A DNA stretch of 64,000 nucleotides from Smallanthus sonchifolius (taxonomy: Eukaryota > Streptophyta > Magnoliopsida > Asterales > Asteraceae), in the NCBI GenBank assembly GCA_023525975.1, contig CM042023.1, positions 14,148,501-14,212,500 of the forward strand, written 5' to 3'. Below, piece after piece: positions 63,538-64,000 of the stretch. Under the pieces are notes generated by a model, which saw nothing but the letters and a program-made list of their open reading frames with translations, ran no database searches and was not told where the DNA came from. The first letter of the stretch is position 1, and every line of letters begins with the position of its first letter. Both the position numbers and the translations under genes were made by a program.

Positions 63538-64000
63538 AGGGCTGGCATATCGTGTATACACGTACACGATAAGACACGAATACGATAAGACACAAACACG
63601 AAATATGTATACACGAAAACGACACGATAACTTATCGTGTACTTTTTTCCAAACACGAACATGAACCTGTTTATACCTGCTTAACACGATAAGACATGTT
63701 TAGAAACAAATGTTTAAGAACCTTTTTAGTGAAACAAAAGTCTTAACAGGTACTAACATGTATTTACCGGGTACTAACAGGTACTTCACATGTATTTTAC
63801 CAGGTATAATATCATATTTTAGTATTTTTTTTATTTAAAAAAAATCTTAACATGTACTAACAGGTAAACAAGTATTTTACCTGTTTATATACGAAAATTA
63901 ACATGTAGATTCGTGTCTACCTGTTTAGGACACGAAACACGATAAGGTCATACACGATACCTGTTAAGATCGTGTAGGTTCGTGCCGTGTATTCGTGTAC
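63538..64000. mobile_element. hAT-like element, cut by the window end
   Basis: Starts CAGGGCTGGCATATCGTG after a flank CCATAGC. It is filled with ACACGATAAGACACGAA and AACAGGTACT / AACATGTA repeats in both orientations, as in subterminal regions of hAT-type elements. The right end lies outside the window. Confidence 0.5.

Overview
The window is nuclear DNA from a eudicot plant, most likely Asteraceae. That family call is an inference. It rests on plant GT-AG introns, the plant gene families present, a Dahlia-type endogenous caulimovirid, and a SIRE-like Ty1-copia element whose extra 3' reading frame resembles hypothetical proteins I recall from Asteraceae genomes. No bacterial, CRISPR, rRNA or functional tRNA features were seen. 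Most of the 64 kb is layered transposable elements around two host genes that look intact.

Layout. 0.5-3.1 kb: probable degenerate long LTR with a GAGGTTC-type minisatellite. 3.5-3.9 kb: unrecognised short coding-like fragment. 4.4-8.1 kb: host gene 1, three exons, TRM/DUF4378-like protein of about 418 aa, with a GCCGGCTAG minisatellite and a 535-bp MULE hairpin in intron 1. 8.5-17.0 kb: MULE-like end, complete TRIM, endogenous pararetrovirus (9288-16465) flanked by a 259-bp direct duplication, and a dead fragment of a short-chain dehydrogenase gene. 17.5-20.0 kb: gypsy-type solo LTR with TSD CTGGG. 20.3-22.0 kb: FAR1/MULE-like fragment and a Helitron 3' end. 22.7-26.1 kb: host gene 2, HOTHEAD-like GMC oxidoreductase, four exons, 577 aa.

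26.4-33.7 kb: a three-layer nest of old LTR sequence, a hAT-type element and a defective Ty1-copia. 34.1-38.9 kb: two diverged copies of a duplicated segment. One carries a 5'-truncated molybdenum-cofactor-sulfurase-like gene; the other carries a hAT MITE and a small Helitron whose empty site is preserved in the first copy. 38.7-42.2 kb: decayed second copia with another hAT MITE. 42.4-43.0 kb: inverted-repeat element packed with telomere-like CCTAAACCC repeats. 44.0-56.9 kb: a young 12.8-kb SIRE-like copia with 792-bp LTRs and TSD TCATT. It encodes gag (924 aa), pol (one frameshift) and an extra sense-strand protein of 1419 aa. 57.1-58.1 kb: MULE with a GC-rich payload. 58.3-64 kb: Helitron ends, three tRNA-derived SINEs, two further hAT-type elements and AT-rich sequence.

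The most unusual object is the 12.8-kb copia element. Its 3' frame is longer than either gag or pol and has a plant-like start context. It combines a conserved N-terminal region, a second globular block, long charged coiled coils and a duplicated C-terminal motif. The LTR carries a tandem array of GCTGCTGATA hairpins whose motif recurs downstream of pol and inside the coding region for the lysine/alanine-rich tail of gag. The second notable object is the pararetrovirus: nearly all of one genome is present, but the leader/movement-protein segment is inverted and the movement-protein gene is split between the two ends of the insert.
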